From Superficieibacter electus (GTDB taxonomy: Bacteria > Pseudomonadota > Gammaproteobacteria > Enterobacterales > Enterobacteriaceae), in contig NZ_PQGD01000009.1 of the NCBI RefSeq assembly GCF_002915575.1, positions 124,001 through 188,000 on the forward strand: a stretch of DNA of 64,000 nucleotides. The letters run 5' to 3'. Both the position numbers and the translations under genes were made by a program. The notes beneath the pieces were generated by a model. That model saw only the letters and a list, made by a program, of their open reading frames with translations. It searched no databases and was not told where the DNA came from. Positions 20,500 through 29,904 of this stretch are shown here, piece by piece. Each line of letters starts with the position of its first letter. The stretch's first letter is position 1.

Positions 20500-21359
20500 T
20501 GCGCAATCATCCGTTAGGTATCTATGAAAAGGCGCTGGCTAAAGAACTGAGCTGGCCGGAGCGCCTGGTGCTGGCGAAAAGCTGCGGCTTCGATTTTGTC
20601 GAAATGTCAGTGGATGAAACCGACGAACGCCTGTCGCGTCTGGAGTGGAGCACCGCACAGCGTGCTTCGCTGGTACAGGCGATGCTGGAAACGGGCGTGA
20701 CCATTCCGTCGATGTGTCTTTCTGCTCACCGGCGTTTCCCCTTTGGCAGCCGCGATGAAGCGGTCCGCGACCGGGCGCGGGAGATCATGAGCAAAGCCAT
20801 CCGCCTTGCCCGGGATTTAGGCATTCGCACCATTCAACTGGCCGGATACGACGTCTATTACGAAGAACATGATGAAGGCACACAACAACGTTTTGCCGAA
20901 GGGCTGGCGTGGGCGGTGGAGCAAGCCGCTGCATCGCAGGTGATGCTGGCGGTAGAGATCATGGATACCGCGTTTATGAACTCCATCAGCAAATGGAAAA
21001 AATGGGATGAACTGCTCGCCTCGCCGTGGTTCAGCGTCTACCCGGACGTCGGCAATCTTAGCGCCTGGGGCAATGACGTACAGGCAGAGCTGTCGCTGGG
21101 CATCGATCGTATCGCCGCCATTCATCTGAAAGACACGCAGCCCGTCACCGCACAAAGCCCCGGCCAGTTTCGCGACGCGCCTTTCGGTGAAGGTTGTGTC
21201 GATTTTGTCGGAATTTTCAGGACGTTACATCATCTCAACTACCGGGGCGCATTTCTGATTGAGATGTGGACCGAGAAAGCCAGCGAGCCAGTGCTGGAGA
21301 TCATTCAGGCGCGTCGCTGGATTGAAGCCCGTATGCAGGAAGGAGGATTGACATGTTAG
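20499..21359 (+). CDS. sgbU: L-xylulose-5-phosphate 3-epimerase SgbU
   Basis: Converts L-xylulose 5-phosphate to L-ribulose 5-phosphate. It is a 286-residue xylose-isomerase-like TIM barrel. Metal-binding acidic and His residues are visible in [30 protein letters not shown] and [11 protein letters not shown]. Highly similar to the SgbU/UlaE family. It overlaps sgbH by one base and sgbE by seven. Confidence 0.95.
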   Translation: MRNHPLGIYEKALAKELSWPERLVLAKSCGFDFVEMSVDETDERLSRLEWSTAQRASLVQAMLETGVTIPSMCLSAHRRFPFGSRDEAVRDRAREIMSKAIRLARDLGIRTIQLAGYDVYYEEHDEGTQQRFAEGLAWAVEQAAASQVMLAVEIMDTAFMNSISKWKKWDELLASPWFSVYPDVGNLSAWGNDVQAELSLGIDRIAAIHLKDTQPVTAQSPGQFRDAPFGEGCVDFVGIFRTLHHLNYRGAFLIEMWTEKASEPVLEIIQARRWIEARMQEGGLTC

Positions 21360-22048
21360 AGCAACTGAAAGCCGAGGTGCTGGCGGCAAATCTGGCGCTG
21401 CCGGCTCACCATCTGGTGACCTTTACCTGGGGCAACGTCAGCGCCGTTGACCGTGACAGCGGCCTGATGGTCATCAAACCTTCCGGCGTTGATTATGACG
21501 TGATGACCGCCAGCGATATGGTGGTGGTGGATATCACTACCGGTAAAGTCGTGGAAGGAAGCAAAAAACCCTCCTCCGATACTCCTACCCATCTGGCGCT
21601 GTATCGCCGCTATCCCGGCATCGGTGGCATTGTTCACACCCATTCACGTCACGCGACCATCTGGTCGCAGGCGGGACGCGATCTCCCGGCCTGGGGCACC
21701 ACCCACGCCGATTATTTCTACGGCACGATCCCCTGTACCCGGCAGATGACGCGGGAAGAGATCGCCGGGGAGTATGAGTATCAGACCGGCGAGGTGATTA
21801 TCAAAACGTTCGCAGAACGCGAACTGGACCCGTTACAGGTTCCCGCGGTGCTGGTCCATTCCCACGGGCCGTTTGCGTGGGGGAAAAACGCAGCCGATGC
21901 GGTACACAACGCCGTGGTGCTGGAGGAGTGCGCGTATATGGGGCTTTTCTCGCGCCAGCTCAGCCCGGACCTGCCTGATATGCAGCCGGAATTGCTGGAT
22001 AAACATTATCTGCGTAAACACGGGAAGAGTGCCTATTACGGGCAGTAA
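21353..22048 (+). CDS. sgbE: L-ribulose-5-phosphate 4-epimerase SgbE
   Basis: Final step of the operon: makes D-xylulose 5-phosphate, which enters the pentose phosphate pathway. It has 231 residues and belongs to the class II aldolase/adducin family; zinc histidines lie in [13 protein letters not shown] and [12 protein letters not shown], and the catalytic Tyr region near the C-terminus ([14 protein letters not shown]) is present. Together with UlaF and AraD it forms the known isozyme set. A strong hairpin follows the stop. Confidence 0.96.
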   Translation: MLEQLKAEVLAANLALPAHHLVTFTWGNVSAVDRDSGLMVIKPSGVDYDVMTASDMVVVDITTGKVVEGSKKPSSDTPTHLALYRRYPGIGGIVHTHSRHATIWSQAGRDLPAWGTTHADYFYGTIPCTRQMTREEIAGEYEYQTGEVIIKTFAERELDPLQVPAVLVHSHGPFAWGKNAADAVHNAVVLEECAYMGLFSRQLSPDLPDMQPELLDKHYLRKHGKSAYYGQ

Positions 22049-22052
22049 GCCT

Positions 22053-22084
22053 GCGCTGACCGTTGTTCTGCCAGCGGTCAGCGC
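22053..22084. terminator. Hairpin between sgbE and the araC-type gene
   Basis: GCGCTGACCG, a 12-base loop, CGGTCAGCGC: a perfect 10-bp stem in the 44-base convergent gap. It probably ends transcription from one or both sides, although a T-run is missing. Confidence 0.65.
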
Positions 22085-22092
22085 CCCGATTC

Positions 22093-22917
22093 TCAGGCAG
22101 AATTAATATGTTCTTTACAGTACCGTCGTTTCCAGGCCGCGGGCGTCAGCCCGGTGTATTTACGAAAGATATGGCGGAAATAACCGGCGTCGCTGAAGCC
22201 GCACAGTCCGGCAACCTCTTTTAGCGAGCGGGCATCGCTGATCAGCATTTTTTCTGCCGCCCGCACCCGTTGACGGTGGATCGCCTCCGTTAAGGTGAGA
22301 CGAAATACCCGACGATAAACCCGGCCCAGATAATCCGCATTGCAGTGCAACTCTTTCGCCAGCGTTGACGTTGAAAGCGGAAGGTGAAACTGCGTACGTA
22401 TTAGCTGCTGCGCTTTCCAGGCTAACGCCGTACCGGCATCATCCTGGCTGGCTTTATGATCTGCTCCGAGCGCGATATGTTGCAGGATCAACAGTAGCGC
22501 CAACTCCAGCGCCACGCTCCGCTGCATACTTTCCTGCTCATTCAGGAACTGCCTAAAGAGGGAGATTATATATTGTGGATCGCTGACCTTTACGTGCTGA
22601 GGCACTGCAAGACGCGTAATCCATTCGCCAGGATGCGCTTCTGTGGTTACTTCAAAATGCAGCCAGTAAAATTTAAGGTCGTCCGGAAAATCCTCTGTAC
22701 CGACATGATAACGCTGCGGCCATAATACCAGGCTTTCTCCAGCGTTGACCCGAAATACATTTTCCTCTTCCTGAATCGCTAATGTTCCCTTTTCAACGAA
22801 AATAACTTCCCACGAGGTAAGTTTTCGCGCGGGATGACGCCCAAGGCCGCGCGAGATAAATAGCCCGCCATTCTGGACTTTTACCGGAAGCGCTATGGAT
22901 AATTCAAGCATAGACAT
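22093..22917 (-). CDS. AraC-family regulator of the GH127 cluster
   Basis: A 274-residue regulator: N-terminal cupin sensor (about 20-150; WEVIFVEKGTLAIQEEENVF...) and C-terminal AraC double helix-turn-helix (about 175-270; TLAKELHCNADYLGRVYRRVF and VAGLCGFSDAGYFRHIFRKYTGLTPAAWKRR). It is divergent from a glycoside transporter gene, with a pair of direct repeats 21 bases apart near that gene, so it probably activates the transporter and the GH127 enzyme in response to an arabinoside. No E. coli K-12 counterpart sits at this locus. Confidence 0.87.
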   Translation of the reverse strand: MSMLELSIALPVKVQNGGLFISRGLGRHPARKLTSWEVIFVEKGTLAIQEEENVFRVNAGESLVLWPQRYHVGTEDFPDDLKFYWLHFEVTTEAHPGEWITRLAVPQHVKVSDPQYIISLFRQFLNEQESMQRSVALELALLLILQHIALGADHKASQDDAGTALAWKAQQLIRTQFHLPLSTSTLAKELHCNADYLGRVYRRVFRLTLTEAIHRQRVRAAEKMLISDARSLKEVAGLCGFSDAGYFRHIFRKYTGLTPAAWKRRYCKEHINSA

Positions 22918-23073
22918 GCATTATTCCGCTTTTTGCTGGCCGTTAATTATCTTTATGCGTTGATTATTCACCAAATTACGCCGTTGGACAGGATCGCCAT
23001 CACATTTTAATCATCAGGTCGGAATCGTCATCTTTATCTACCTCCCCGCTCCCTTGTTGGTGCGTTTTTTCCA

Positions 23074-23105
23074 TGCAAAATTTACAGGGTACTTTGCAAA
23101 TTACA
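23074..23105 (+). promoter_or_regulatory. Direct repeats, candidate AraC-type operator
   Basis: TGCAAAATTTACA at 23074 and TGCAAATTACA at 23095. The starts are 21 bases apart, two helical turns, the usual spacing of AraC-family half-sites. The pair lies 67-98 bases before the transporter start. Confidence 0.5.
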
Positions 23106-23171
23106 AAAAGACCGCCAGCAAATAAGCGGTGAATGCTGGATAAATATCTTCGATGACGCGAGGCGTTATTT

Positions 23172-24572
23172 ATGACTTCCACTCCAATTACGGCCCCGGA
23201 TATTACGCAAAATGCGCTTAATGAAAAGCTGTCGATTCGTGAAAAAATAGGCTACGGCCTGGGTGATGCTGGCGGGACAGTGATTACCTGCCTGATAATG
23301 AATTTTTTAACCTTTTTTTATACCGATATTTTTGGCCTGACCCCCGCGCTGGTCGGCACATTATTTATTGCCCTGCGCGTGTTTGATGCCATCTCCGATC
23401 CGGTGATGGGCATTATCGCTGACCGCACCCAGAGCCGCTGGGGTCGGTTTCGTCCCTGGCAACTGTGGATTGCGCTGCCGATTGGCATTATCGGCGTGCT
23501 GACCTTCACCGTGCCGGATACCAGCATGAGCGTTAAAATCGCCTGGGCCTTCGGCACCTATCTGCTGCTCTCCGTGGGTTACACGGCCATAAACGTTCCC
23601 TACTGTGCGCTGATCAATACCATGACATCGCGTCATAGCGAGGTGATCTCCTGCCAGTCATGGCGCTTTGTACTGTGCGGCGTGGCGGGATTTCTGGTCT
23701 CCGTCGGCCTGCCGTGGCTGGTGGCGGAACTGGGCAACGGCAATGCGGCGCGTGGCTATCAGCTTGGGGTTGGCGTGCTGTGCGCCATCGCCGTCGTTAT
23801 GTTTCTGTGCTGCTTCTTCTGGGTACGCGAGCGCGTGTCGCTGAGCGCGATGGGCAAATTCACCCTGCGCGAGCATCTGGCCGGGCTGCGGAAAAACGAC
23901 CAGCTTTTGCTGATGCTGGTCATGTCATTTCTGCTGATCAATGTGTTTAACATTCGCGGCGGCGGCTACATGTATTTCATTACCTATGTGCTGGAAGGCG
24001 GTACGGGCTATACCTCACTGTTTTTCACCATGGTGACGTTTGCCTCCATTCTCGGTTCAGTCATCGTTAACCCGCTCTCAAGGCGTATTGATACGGTCAA
24101 ACTTTACTACTACACCAACCTGGTGCTGGCGGCGCTGGCCGTTGCGATGTGGTTTTTACCTGCCGGTCCGGCATACCAGACGCTATGGCTGGCCGTAATT
24201 CTGGGCAACGGCATTATTCTGGGCTTCACGCTGCCGCTGCATTTTTCGCTGATGGCATTTTCCGACGACTACGGCGAATGGAAAACCGGCGTGCGCTCCT
24301 CCGGCATGAACTTCGCGTTTAACCTGTTTTTCATCAAGCTGGCCTGGGCGTCCAGCGCGGGCATTATCAGTCTGGTGTTTATTGCCGTGGCTTATCAACC
24401 TGGCGCGGAAAATCAGACCGCCAGTTCACTCCAGGGAATTACCGCGATGGAAACGCTGTTACCTGCCCTTTTTCACTTGCTGCTGGCGTTTTCCATTCGC
24501 GCCTGCCGTCTTGATAATCCGATGATGGCGCGCATTGCCAGCGATCTGCGTCAGCGCCATGTCCACGCTTAA
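23172..24572 (+). CDS. GPH-family glycoside:cation symporter (YicJ/MelB-like)
   Basis: A 466-residue inner-membrane transporter with about 12 hydrophobic segments. The family hallmark [15 protein letters not shown] near residue 20 and the loop [20 protein letters not shown] are typical of glycoside-pentoside-hexuronide symporters such as MelB, XynB-type and YicJ. It is followed directly by the GH127 gene (10-base gap, AAGGAG overlapping its stop), so it likely imports the arabino-oligosaccharide that GH127 cleaves. Whether it uses sodium or protons cannot be told. Confidence 0.9.
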   Translation: MTSTPITAPDITQNALNEKLSIREKIGYGLGDAGGTVITCLIMNFLTFFYTDIFGLTPALVGTLFIALRVFDAISDPVMGIIADRTQSRWGRFRPWQLWIALPIGIIGVLTFTVPDTSMSVKIAWAFGTYLLLSVGYTAINVPYCALINTMTSRHSEVISCQSWRFVLCGVAGFLVSVGLPWLVAELGNGNAARGYQLGVGVLCAIAVVMFLCCFFWVRERVSLSAMGKFTLREHLAGLRKNDQLLLMLVMSFLLINVFNIRGGGYMYFITYVLEGGTGYTSLFFTMVTFASILGSVIVNPLSRRIDTVKLYYYTNLVLAALAVAMWFLPAGPAYQTLWLAVILGNGIILGFTLPLHFSLMAFSDDYGEWKTGVRSSGMNFAFNLFFIKLAWASSAGIISLVFIAVAYQPGAENQTASSLQGITAMETLLPALFHLLLAFSIRACRLDNPMMARIASDLRQRHVHA

Positions 24573-24582
24573 GGAGTCTGTA

Positions 24583-26532
24583 ATGGAAGTCGATCTGCAT
24601 AAACTGAAAATTAGCGATCCGTTTCTCGGCCAGTATCAACAACTGGTGCGCGATGTAGTGATCCCGTATCAGTGGGACGCGCTAAACGACCGCATCCCTG
24701 AAACCGACCCGAGCCATGCGATAGAGAATTTCCGCATTGCCGCCGGTTTTCAGGAGGGAGAATTTTACGGCATGGTGTTTCAGGACAGCGACGTGGCGAA
24801 ATGGCTGGAAGCCGTCGCCTGGTCATTGTGCCAGAAGGCCGATCCGCAGCTTGAGAAAACCGCCGATGAGGTGATTGAACTGGTGGCCGCCGCCCAGTGT
24901 GACGATGGCTACCTGAACACGTATTTTACGGTAAAAGCGCCGGAAGATCGCTGGACGAATCTGGCAGAGTGCCACGAACTTTACTGCGCCGGGCATATGA
25001 TTGAAGCGGCGGTCGCATTCTTTCAGGCGACGGGAAAACGCCGCCTGCTGGACGTAGCCTGCCGTCTGGCCGACCATATCGACAGCGTATTTGGCCCCGG
25101 CGAGGAGCAGCTTCATGGCTATCCGGGCCATCCGGAGATCGAACTCGCACTGATGCGGCTGTATGAAGTTACGCAGGAGCCACGCTACCTTGCGCTGGTA
25201 AACTATTTTGTAGAGCAGCGCGGCACGCAACCTCATTTCTACGACGTTGAATATGAAAAGCGCGGCAAAACGTCTTACTGGCATAACTATGGCCCGGCTT
25301 GGATGGTAAAAGATAAAGCCTACAGCCAGGCGCACCAGCCGTTGGCAGAACAGCAAACCGCCATCGGTCACGCGGTACGTTTTGTCTACTTAATGACCGG
25401 CGTGGCGCATCTGGCGCGGCTGAGCCAGGATGAAGGCAAGCGGCAGGACTGCCTGCGATTGTGGCAGAACATGGCCCAGCGCCAGCTTTATATTACCGGC
25501 GGCATCGGCTCACAGAGCAGCGGCGAAGCCTTCAGCAGCGACTATGATTTACCGAATGACACAGTGTATGCCGAGAGCTGCGCCTCCATCGGGCTGATGA
25601 TGTTCGCCCGCCGGATGCTGGAAATGGAGGCTGACAGTCAGTATGCCGACGTCATGGAACGTGCGCTTTATAACACCGTGCTGGGCGGGATGGCGCTCGA
25701 CGGCAAGCATTTCTTCTACGTCAATCCACTGGAGGTTCACCCTAAAACCCTGGCGGGAAATCATATCTACGATCATGTGAAACCCGTGCGCCAGCGCTGG
25801 TTCGGCTGCGCCTGCTGCCCGCCGAATATCGCCCGCGTGCTGACGTCGCTTGGGCATTACATTTACACGCCGCGCCCCGAGGCGCTGTATATCAACCTCT
25901 ATATTGGTAATAGCGCAGAGATCCCGGTCGGCAATGAGACGCTGCGCCTGCGCATTAGCGGCAATTATCCGTGGCACGAGCAGGTCAGCATCACCATCGA
26001 CTCTCCTCAGCCAGTGGATCACACGCTCGCGCTGCGCCTGCCGGACTGGTGCGATGATCCGCAGGTGGTGCTCAACGGCGCGAAAGTTGAGCAGGCTGTA
26101 CGCAAAGGCTATCTGCATATCGCACGTCGCTGGCAGGAAGGCGACACCATAACGCTGACGCTGCCGATGCCGGTACGTCGGGTTTACGGTAATCCGCTGG
26201 TGCGCCATCTGGCGGGAAAAGTCGCCATCCAGCGCGGACCACTGGTGTACTGCCTTGAGCAGGCGGACAACGGTGAAGAGCTGCATAATCTCTGGCTGCC
26301 CAAAGAAAGCGCGTTTACCGCCTTTGAGGGTAAAGGGATTTTCGCTCACAAGATATTGCTTCAGGCGGAGGGCATTAAACGGACAGCCACCGACGCTGCA
26401 AAACAACCGCTCTGGCACTACGATATTTCGCCAGCCGCGTCGCAACCGCAGACATTAACCTTTATCCCGTGGTTTAGCTGGGCGAACCGGGGAGAGGGGG
26501 AAATGCGGATTTGGGTGAATGAAATACAGTAA
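24583..26532 (+). CDS. GH127 beta-L-arabinofuranosidase-like enzyme
   Basis: A 649-residue cytoplasmic glycoside hydrolase, matching the length of GH127 enzymes such as HypBA1 of Bifidobacterium. The expected active-site groups are there: AESCAS with Glu331 and Cys333, and GCACCPPN with Cys411/Cys412, corresponding to the Glu/Cys zinc ligands and cysteine nucleophile of the family. The family removes beta-L-arabinofuranose from oligosaccharides such as Ara-beta1,2-Ara. No signal peptide, so the substrate must be imported, presumably by the adjacent symporter. The start at 24583 has AAGGAG at a good distance. Confidence 0.92.
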   Translation: MEVDLHKLKISDPFLGQYQQLVRDVVIPYQWDALNDRIPETDPSHAIENFRIAAGFQEGEFYGMVFQDSDVAKWLEAVAWSLCQKADPQLEKTADEVIELVAAAQCDDGYLNTYFTVKAPEDRWTNLAECHELYCAGHMIEAAVAFFQATGKRRLLDVACRLADHIDSVFGPGEEQLHGYPGHPEIELALMRLYEVTQEPRYLALVNYFVEQRGTQPHFYDVEYEKRGKTSYWHNYGPAWMVKDKAYSQAHQPLAEQQTAIGHAVRFVYLMTGVAHLARLSQDEGKRQDCLRLWQNMAQRQLYITGGIGSQSSGEAFSSDYDLPNDTVYAESCASIGLMMFARRMLEMEADSQYADVMERALYNTVLGGMALDGKHFFYVNPLEVHPKTLAGNHIYDHVKPVRQRWFGCACCPPNIARVLTSLGHYIYTPRPEALYINLYIGNSAEIPVGNETLRLRISGNYPWHEQVSITIDSPQPVDHTLALRLPDWCDDPQVVLNGAKVEQAVRKGYLHIARRWQEGDTITLTLPMPVRRVYGNPLVRHLAGKVAIQRGPLVYCLEQADNGEELHNLWLPKESAFTAFEGKGIFAHKILLQAEGIKRTATDAAKQPLWHYDISPAASQPQTLTFIPWFSWANRGEGEMRIWVNEIQ

Positions 26533-26540
26533 GTGATATC

Positions 26541-26565
26541 GCCCGGCGAGGCTGACTTGCCGGGC
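26541..26565 (+). terminator. Hairpin after the GH127 gene
   Basis: GCCCGGC, 11-base loop, GCCGGGC, 8 bases after the stop codon. Strong stem, no T-tract; it may be a degenerate REP half. Confidence 0.5.
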
Positions 26566-26624
26566 ATGAAGTCTTGCCTCATGATGTTATCTGGCACATT
26601 GATATCAAGACAGAGAAAAACAGA

Positions 26625-26936
26625 ATGAGCAAAGAAGTAACCTCCGGGACCAGCGTTAAGCGAGTGAAAGCCTCCGTCATTTACCGGTTGTTGTTAATCG
26701 GTCTGAGTATTCCGATGCTGATTTTTAGCCTGATTTGCGGGGTGATGGGCATTTTCGGTTATGACATGGTGAGCTGGAATAATGAAACGGTTCACGGCGT
26801 GCTCGCCCTGCCGCTGGCGCTGTTGAGCGGGTTGTTTATCAGCGTGCTTTTTACCGTATTTCTCGGGACCATCGTGTGCTTTGGCTTGTGGATGTATAGC
26901 CGTTTCAGGCCGCTACAGGTAAAGGTGCTGGATTAA
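26625..26936 (+). CDS. Small two-segment membrane protein, unknown function
   Basis: A 103-residue protein (MSKEVTSGTSVKRVKASVIY...) with a basic, Ser/Thr-rich N-terminus and two or three hydrophobic segments: about 23-45 (LLLIGLSIPMLIFSLICGVM) and 60-92 (a long stretch that could be one or two helices). I do not recognise the family. The start is chosen at the ATG at 26625; an upstream ATG adds 17 polar residues without a ribosome site. It lies after the GH127 hairpin and before the REP array, and may be transcribed with neither. Confidence 0.65.
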   Translation: MSKEVTSGTSVKRVKASVIYRLLLIGLSIPMLIFSLICGVMGIFGYDMVSWNNETVHGVLALPLALLSGLFISVLFTVFLGTIVCFGLWMYSRFRPLQVKVLD

Positions 26937-26960
26937 ACGGCGGCTCCGTACCACATCCGC

Positions 26961-27152
26961 CCGGTGGCGCTGCGCTTACCGGGCCTACAGTACAATGCTA
27001 ACTCCATGCATACCTGCCTGGTGGCGCTGCGCTTACCAGGCCTACAGTACAATGCTAACTCCGTGCGCACCTGCCTGGTGGCGCTGCGCTTACCAGGCCT
27101 ACAGTACAATGCTAACTCCGTGCGCACCTGCCTGGTGGAGCTGCTTACCGGG
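26961..27152. repeat. Tandem array of 57-bp REP-containing units
   Basis: Units starting (at GTGGCGC or its decayed form) at 26964, 27021, 27078 and 27135, exactly 57 bases apart. Each holds the REP palindrome GTGGCGCTGCGCTTACC plus GGCCTACAGTACAATGCTAA and a short linker; the middle copies are almost identical and the last is decayed. Stop-free frames across it, on both strands, are by-products of the repeat. Confidence 0.9.
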
Positions 27153-27177
27153 CCTACAGAGGGTGGTCGGTAACGCC

Positions 27178-27280
27178 CTGCCCGGTGGCGCTGCGCTTAC
27201 CGGGCCTACAACGGATGCGTTAGCCTTGTATGCCGATGCACCGCGTAGGCCGGGCAAGCACCGCGCCGCCCGGCAGGTTT
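27178..27280. repeat. REP pair (BIME) before aldB
   Basis: One more REP (GCCCGGTGGCGCTGCGCTTA...) and an inverted REP (CGTAGGCCGGGCAAGC...) face each other between the tandem array and the 3' end of aldB. The 26937-27293 gap therefore holds only repeats. Confidence 0.85.
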
Positions 27281-27293
27281 TTCAGGTAACGAA

Positions 27294-28832
27294 CTAAAAC
27301 AGTCCCAGCGGTTTATCCGAATAGCTCACCAGCAGGCATTTGGTCTGCTGGTAATGCTCCAGCATCATTTTATGGGTTTCACGCCCAATCCCCGACTGCT
27401 TATAACCACCGAAAGCGGCATGTGCCGGGTAGGCGTGATAGCAGTTGGTCCACACGCGCCCGGCCTGAATACCGCGTCCCATTTTATACGCCAGACTGCC
27501 GTTACGGCTCCAGACGCCCGCGCCGAGGCCATACTGGGTATCGTTGGCAATCTCCAGCGCCTCTTCCATCGTTTTAAAGGTGGTTACCGCCAGCACCGGG
27601 CCGAAAATTTCTTCCTGGAAAACGCGCATATTGTTCTTCCCGAACAGAATCGTCGGTTCCAGGTAATAGCCGCCCTGCAAGTCGCCGGTCAGATCCTTAC
27701 GCCGTCCGCCGGTCAGGATATCCGCCCCTTCCTGCTTACCAATGTCGATGTAGTTAAGGATGGTTTCCAGTTGTCCCTGCGACACCTGTGCGCCCATCTG
27801 CGTGCCGTTATCGAGCGGGTTGCCGCTGCGAATACTTTCCACACGGCGGATGGCGCGCTCCATAAAGCGCTCATAAATCGATTCCTGCACCAGCGCCCGG
27901 CTCGGGCAGGTACAGACTTCGCCCTGATTAAAGGCAAACAGTGCGAATCCTTCCAGTACCTTATCAAAGTAAGCATCCTCTTCATCCATCACATCGGCGA
28001 AGAAAATATTTGGCGATTTACCGCCCAGCTCCAGCGTCACCGGGATAATGTTTTGCGTGGCGTACTGCATGATTTGCTGCCCAACCTCGGTCGAGCCGGT
28101 AAAGGCAATCTTCGCAATCCGTTTTGATGTCGCCAGGTATTCACCAATTTCGCCGCCTGCGCCGTTAACCACGTTAAGCACACCCGGCGGCAGCAGATCG
28201 CCGATGATTTCCATCAGCAGAAGTACGGAAAGTGGCGTCAGACGCGCCGGTTTGAGCACGATACAGTTGCCCGCCGCCAGCGCAGGGGCCATTTTCCAGC
28301 AGGCCATCAGCAGCGGAAAGTTCCACGGAATAATTTGCCCGACCACGCCCAGCGGCTCGTGGAAGTGATAGGCGACAGTCTCGCTGTCTACCTCGCTGAT
28401 CCCCCCTTCCTGCGCACGGATACAGGAAGCAAAGTAGCGAAAATGGTCGATCGCCAGCGGGACGTCGGCGGCGCTGGTTTCGCGGATCGGCTTACCATTA
28501 TCCCATGTCTCCGCCGTTGCCAGCAGTTCCAGATTCTGCTCCATACGATCGGCGATTTTAAACAGGATCGCCGCCCGATCCTGTACTGAGGTATGCGCCC
28601 ATTTCTCTTTTATCTTGTGTGCGGCATCCAGCGCCAGATCGATATCTTTCTTACCGGAAAAGGCAACTTCACAGAGCAACTGTCCGGTCACTGGCGTCAG
28701 GTTTTTATAGTATTCGCCGTCCGCCGGCGCGACCCAGTCGCCGCCGATAAAGTTGTCGTAACGGGATTTCAGTTCAAGAGGATAACCGTATTCGCCGGGC
28801 TGAATGCGGGAAGAGGCAGGGTTGGTGGTCAT
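27294..28832 (-). CDS. aldB: Aldehyde dehydrogenase B, AldB
   Basis: NADP-preferring aldehyde dehydrogenase of stationary phase, oxidising acetaldehyde and related aldehydes. The start at 28832 ([16 protein letters not shown]) is 6 bases after AAGGAG and gives 512 residues, as in E. coli; an ATG two codons upstream lies too near the ribosome site. Signatures: LELGGKSPN (Glu base), [12 protein letters not shown] (catalytic Cys) and EEIFGPVL. In E. coli it is controlled by RpoS, CRP and Fis. It diverges from a ROK kinase gene. Confidence 0.96.
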   Translation of the reverse strand: MTTNPASSRIQPGEYGYPLELKSRYDNFIGGDWVAPADGEYYKNLTPVTGQLLCEVAFSGKKDIDLALDAAHKIKEKWAHTSVQDRAAILFKIADRMEQNLELLATAETWDNGKPIRETSAADVPLAIDHFRYFASCIRAQEGGISEVDSETVAYHFHEPLGVVGQIIPWNFPLLMACWKMAPALAAGNCIVLKPARLTPLSVLLLMEIIGDLLPPGVLNVVNGAGGEIGEYLATSKRIAKIAFTGSTEVGQQIMQYATQNIIPVTLELGGKSPNIFFADVMDEEDAYFDKVLEGFALFAFNQGEVCTCPSRALVQESIYERFMERAIRRVESIRSGNPLDNGTQMGAQVSQGQLETILNYIDIGKQEGADILTGGRRKDLTGDLQGGYYLEPTILFGKNNMRVFQEEIFGPVLAVTTFKTMEEALEIANDTQYGLGAGVWSRNGSLAYKMGRGIQAGRVWTNCYHAYPAHAAFGGYKQSGIGRETHKMMLEHYQQTKCLLVSYSDKPLGLF

Positions 28833-28998
28833 GGGCATCTCCTTGTCACAGATAGTTCTTCAAGGGTAGACGCCACTGGTGAATTATTCGCCAGTTCTTG
28901 CCTGCTTTACGACGCGCTTCACGAATTACTTTCCTTTACGTTTCCCCGGCTGGCTTCAGCCATACTTATAGCGTGACGGTTTAACGCCAGGAGACGCT

Positions 28999-29886
28999 AT
29001 GCAGCATTTTATCGGTTTTGATGTTGGCGGCACCCATATCAAATATGGCGTGATCGATGAAGAGGGTGAGGAGTTAATCAACGAGGAATATGACACGCCG
29101 GAAGATGCTGAAACGTTCAAAAAGAAGTGGAAAGACGCGGTAGAAGCCTGCCAGAAGGAACATGATATTGTCGCTATCGGCGTCAGTTTTCCGGGGCATA
29201 TTAATCCGCATACCGGGCACGCGGCCAAAGCGGGTGCGCTGGAGTATCTCGACGATCATAACCTGCTGGAGATGTTTGCTGAGCTGACTGACCTGCCGCT
29301 GGTGGTGGAAAACGACGCCAACTGTGCGGCGCTCGGCGAGATGTGGCGCGGCGCAGGCCAGCGTTACGATAACCTGGTGTGCATTACCCTCGGTACCGGC
29401 ATCGGCGGCGGGATTATTGTCGATCGCGAGCTGTATCGCGGTTCGCACTTTCACGCCGGAGAATTTGGCGTGATCCCGGTGGGTAACAACGGCGAGTGTA
29501 TGCATGAAGTGGCGTCGGCAAAAGGGCTAATGAAGGCCTGCCGCCAGGCGCTGGCACTGCCGGAAGACGAGATGCCGCACGGAAAAGAAATCTTTGAGCG
29601 CATGGACAGCGATGTTCATCTGCGTGAAGCGGTCAATGACTGGGGACGTTTTCTGGCACGCGGCGTGTACAGCGTCATCTCGATGTTTGACCCGCAGGTC
29701 GTCCTGATCGGCGGCGGCGTCAGTGAACAGGAAAAACTCTACCCGCTCCTGATGCGCCATCTGGAAAAATTTGAGATGTGGGACGCGCTACAGGTTCCTA
29801 TTCATCCCTGTGAGCTGGGTAATCAGGCAGGGAGGCTGGGCGCGGTATGGCTGGCATTGCGTAAAGCCGCACCCCGGCAAAAATAG
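28999..29886 (+). CDS. ROK-family sugar kinase
   Basis: A 295-residue cytoplasmic kinase. Phosphate loop FDVGGTHIKYGVI at the N-terminus, catalytic Asp in VVENDANCAALGE, GTGIGGGIIVD adenosine loop, and HAGEFGVIPVGNNGECMHEVAS, where the ROK zinc site (usually three or four Cys) is reduced to one Cys plus His, as in the BglK (beta-glucoside kinase) subgroup. Its sugar is unknown; glucose or a beta-glucoside is possible. Not present at this place in E. coli K-12. CAGGAG precedes the ATG. Divergent from aldB, convergent with yiaY. Confidence 0.88.
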   Translation: MQHFIGFDVGGTHIKYGVIDEEGEELINEEYDTPEDAETFKKKWKDAVEACQKEHDIVAIGVSFPGHINPHTGHAAKAGALEYLDDHNLLEMFAELTDLPLVVENDANCAALGEMWRGAGQRYDNLVCITLGTGIGGGIIVDRELYRGSHFHAGEFGVIPVGNNGECMHEVASAKGLMKACRQALALPEDEMPHGKEIFERMDSDVHLREAVNDWGRFLARGVYSVISMFDPQVVLIGGGVSEQEKLYPLLMRHLEKFEMWDALQVPIHPCELGNQAGRLGAVWLALRKAAPRQK

Positions 29887-29897
29887 CGGGGCGCGGC
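29866..29897. terminator. Hairpin at the ROK / yiaY junction
   Basis: GCCGCaCCCCG and CGGGGcGCGGC pair across a short A-rich loop that includes the ROK stop codon. It sits in the 18-base convergent gap and may terminate both genes. Confidence 0.55.
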
Positions 29898-29904
29898 GGC
29901 GGGG

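Noticed and set aside
24535-24582. Upstream extension of the GH127 protein
   Set aside because: It would start inside the symporter gene; AAGGAG sits correctly for the ATG at 24583.
25549-26445. A 298-codon frame antisense to the GH127 gene
   Set aside because: No ribosome site or domain; the GH127 gene on the other strand has all active-site motifs.
26933-27297. Repeat-rich frames of 64-100 codons with regularly spaced units, possibly a CRISPR array or repeat protein
   Set aside because: The 57-base units include the linker as well as the palindrome and there are no unique spacers; the units match REP elements, and the frames are open because 57 is divisible by three.
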